Origin: a bacterium
GTDB lineage: Bacteria > UBA9089 > JASEIO01
Assembly: GCA_030017475.1 (NCBI GenBank)
Contig: JASEIO010000037.1
Location: 1 to 15,045, forward strand
Reading direction: 5' to 3'
DNA length: 15,045 bases
Shown one piece after another: positions 13,922-15,045 of this stretch. Under the pieces are notes generated by a model. It saw only the letters and a list, made by a program, of their open reading frames with translations. It was not told the origin of the DNA and did not search any database. The position numbers and the translations under genes were made by a program. Within the stretch, counting starts at the first letter, position 1; each line of letters opens with the position of its first letter.

Positions 13922-14713
13922 TTATCTAATCGCAACCAATCCATAGTCTGATATTAATTGTTGAGCCTGATTGGAAAGAATAAATTCTATAAATTCTTTT
14001 ATCCCTCCAACAGGTTCCCCTTTAGTAAGTAAGAAAATAGGTCTTGTGAGTTTATACTTACCTTCTCTAATATTTTGTAAGGTAGGAGCAACACCATCTA
14101 TTTTTAAGGTCTTTACCTTTGGTGTTACAAACCCATAGGAGATATAACCAATAGAATTCAGGTCATTTTCTACCATTATTCTTACAGCACCAGTTGAATC
14201 TTGTATAAGCGCTTCTGGACTGACTTTAGTATCCTTTAGGACTAATTCTTCAAAAGATGCCCGTGTACCTGATCCTTCCTCACGAGAGATAACAGTAATA
14301 GGTCCATCCTCACCATCTAATTCGCTCCAATTTTTTAACCTACCACTAAATATCTGTTGTATTTGTTTGGTAGAAAGCCCATCAATTTTATTATCAGGAT
14401 GAACAATCAATACTACCCCATCCTTAGCTACTACTACACTATTTAACCCTTCAGCCTCTTTTGGCAATGAGACCATATCTGCCATACCAATTTGAGCTAC
14501 ACCACTTTGTACAGACTGAATTCCTACCGCAGAGCCACCTCCTTGAACATTAATTCGGATATCTTTATTCTTTGCCATGTATTCTTCAGCAAGTTTCTCT
14601 GCAAATGGTTGAAAAGCAGTAGAACCAGCCATATTTATAGTCTCAACTTTAGTCCTCGTACAACCTATCATCATATAGGAAATTAGTGTAAGAGTAATTA
14701 TAAATCTATACAC
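13922..14713 (-). CDS. pstS: Phosphate-binding lipoprotein PstS
   Basis: PstS binds phosphate outside the membrane and delivers it to PstCA. From GTG 14713 it has 263 residues. A short signal peptide with hydrophobic core FIITLTLISYMM ends in the lipobox MIGC, so Cys18 should be lipidated. The mature protein shows family motifs: INMAGSTAFQPFAEKLAEEY, the glycine-rich NVQGGGSAVGIQSV, GVAQIGMAD, and SREEGSGTRASFEELV, which carries phosphate-contacting Ser, Gly and Arg residues. The GTG is nine bases from AGGGGG; a TTG at 14719 would be only about three away. First gene of the pst operon. The 180-base leader upstream contains a terminator-like hairpin, and no clear Pho box was found. Confidence 0.93.
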   Translation of the reverse strand: MYRFIITLTLISYMMIGCTRTKVETINMAGSTAFQPFAEKLAEEYMAKNKDIRINVQGGGSAVGIQSVQSGVAQIGMADMVSLPKEAEGLNSVVVAKDGVVLIVHPDNKIDGLSTKQIQQIFSGRLKNWSELDGEDGPITVISREEGSGTRASFEELVLKDTKVSPEALIQDSTGAVRIMVENDLNSIGYISYGFVTPKVKTLKIDGVAPTLQNIREGKYKLTRPIFLLTKGEPVGGIKEFIEFILSNQAQQLISDYGLVAIR

Positions 14714-14846
14714 CAGCAAATACCCCCTTTACCCAGTTACCCGCAGAATTCCTCTGCTTGCCCATGACTGAGTAAATCCAGACTTGCATAGTAAAAAATT
14801 TTCTGGTAAGGGATTTTGATTTTCAGGTTATTATCGATTGATAAAC

Positions 14847-14879
14847 AAAAAAGTCTCCCTACATGTTTTTAGGGAGCTT
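14847..14879 (-). terminator. Intrinsic terminator or attenuator in the pst leader
   Basis: On the minus strand AAGCTCCCTA, an eight-base loop, and TAGGGAGACTT form a stem of about ten pairs with one bulged base, followed directly by a run of six T (14852-14847). It begins about 15 bases after the start site predicted from the promoter at 14901-14929 and lies 133 bases before the pstS GTG. It could end a roughly 48-base RNA, attenuate pst, or terminate transcription entering from the right. On the plus strand the T tract is weak. Confidence 0.65.
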
Positions 14880-14894
14880 TGTTCCACTAATTTA

Positions 14895-14948
14895 TTTTGC
14901 ATTATAGCTTATAGAAATGATTGCGTCAAGTGAAAAGTTAAGGAGTTA
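14895..14948. repeat. 54-base dispersed repeat carrying a promoter, copy 2
   Basis: The sequence is identical to 5236-5289 over 54 bases in the same orientation, and similarity stops abruptly on the left. Both copies hold the same minus-strand promoter. Here it points at the pst operon, 182 bases upstream of the pstS start. The remainder of 14714-15029 holds the leader, the hairpin and no other gene that I can see. Confidence 0.9.
14901..14929 (-). promoter_or_regulatory. Near-consensus promoter inside repeat copy 2, facing pstS
   Basis: On the minus strand TTGACG (14929-14924) and TATAAT (14906-14901) are separated by exactly 17 bases, so transcription should start near 14894 and run towards pstS. 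It is the best promoter seen upstream of pst. A T-tailed hairpin at 14847-14879 lies immediately downstream, so only read-through would reach pstS. Confidence 0.65.
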
Positions 14949-15029
14949 TTGGCTGGCATAGGTACATGGTATCCAGTCTTGTAATAATTATCAAACAATA
15001 TTTCAAGTCTTATAGGAGGTAGATTGAGT

Positions 15030-15045
15030 ATGTTGGGATCTATCG
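15030..15045 (+). CDS. Start of a plus-strand gene cut by the window end
   Basis: ATG 15030 follows AGGAGGT (15014-15020) with nine bases between, an excellent ribosome site. Only five codons (MLGSI) are visible, so no identity can be given. It would be divergent from the pst operon, with the 54-base repeat between them. Confidence 0.45.

Noticed and set aside
14714-14846. Pho box or second promoter next to pstS
   Set aside because: No pair of boxes near the CTGTCAT-type consensus and no -35/-10 pair with reasonable spacing could be found by eye.

Overview
The window is AT-rich bacterial DNA with tight operons, clear Shine-Dalgarno sites, several TTG and GTG starts, and tRNA genes that do not encode CCA. 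A PPi-type phosphofructokinase, a long class II aldolase, a DUF763 protein, a spore-photoproduct-lyase-like radical SAM enzyme and remnants of a DUF5320/MTH1175 pair together suggest an anaerobic bacterium, perhaps of a poorly cultured lineage. I cannot name a taxon from sequence alone.

Layout: (1) 1-2554, plus strand: a near-consensus promoter, then a two-gene glycolytic operon, PPi-dependent 6-phosphofructokinase and class II fructose-bisphosphate aldolase. (2) 2566-2801: two serine tRNA genes (anticodons UGA and GCU), the first only 11 bases after the aldolase stop. (3) 2802-5796: a decaying accessory island. It holds an IS1595/ISXO2-like transposase fragment, a promoter, a glycosyltransferase-TPR gene broken into three frames at two A8 tracts, a second possible transposase fragment, a 54-base repeat carrying a strong promoter, and nonsense- and frameshift-damaged relics of an MTH1175/NifX-type gene and a DUF5320-like gene. 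(4) 5797-8687, minus strand: a compact cluster of family 2 glycosyltransferase, ParB-like protein and SPL-like radical SAM protein. (5) 8830-9900, minus: DUF763 protein with a helix-hairpin-helix motif. (6) 9970-14713, minus: a complete phosphate-uptake operon pstS-pstC-pstA-pstB-pstB-phoU. (7) 14714-15045: the pst leader with a terminator-like hairpin, a second exact copy of the 54-base promoter repeat, and the first codons of a plus-strand gene.

The most interesting signals are these. The two PstB proteins carry complementary active-site losses, so a heterodimer would have one consensus and one degenerate ATP site. An identical 54-base promoter-bearing repeat lies both at the edge of the broken MTH1175 gene and upstream of pst. 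The glycosyltransferase-TPR gene would be a single reading frame if each of two A8 tracts were one base shorter. The SPL-like protein lacks a cysteine where true spore photoproduct lyase has its hydrogen donor.
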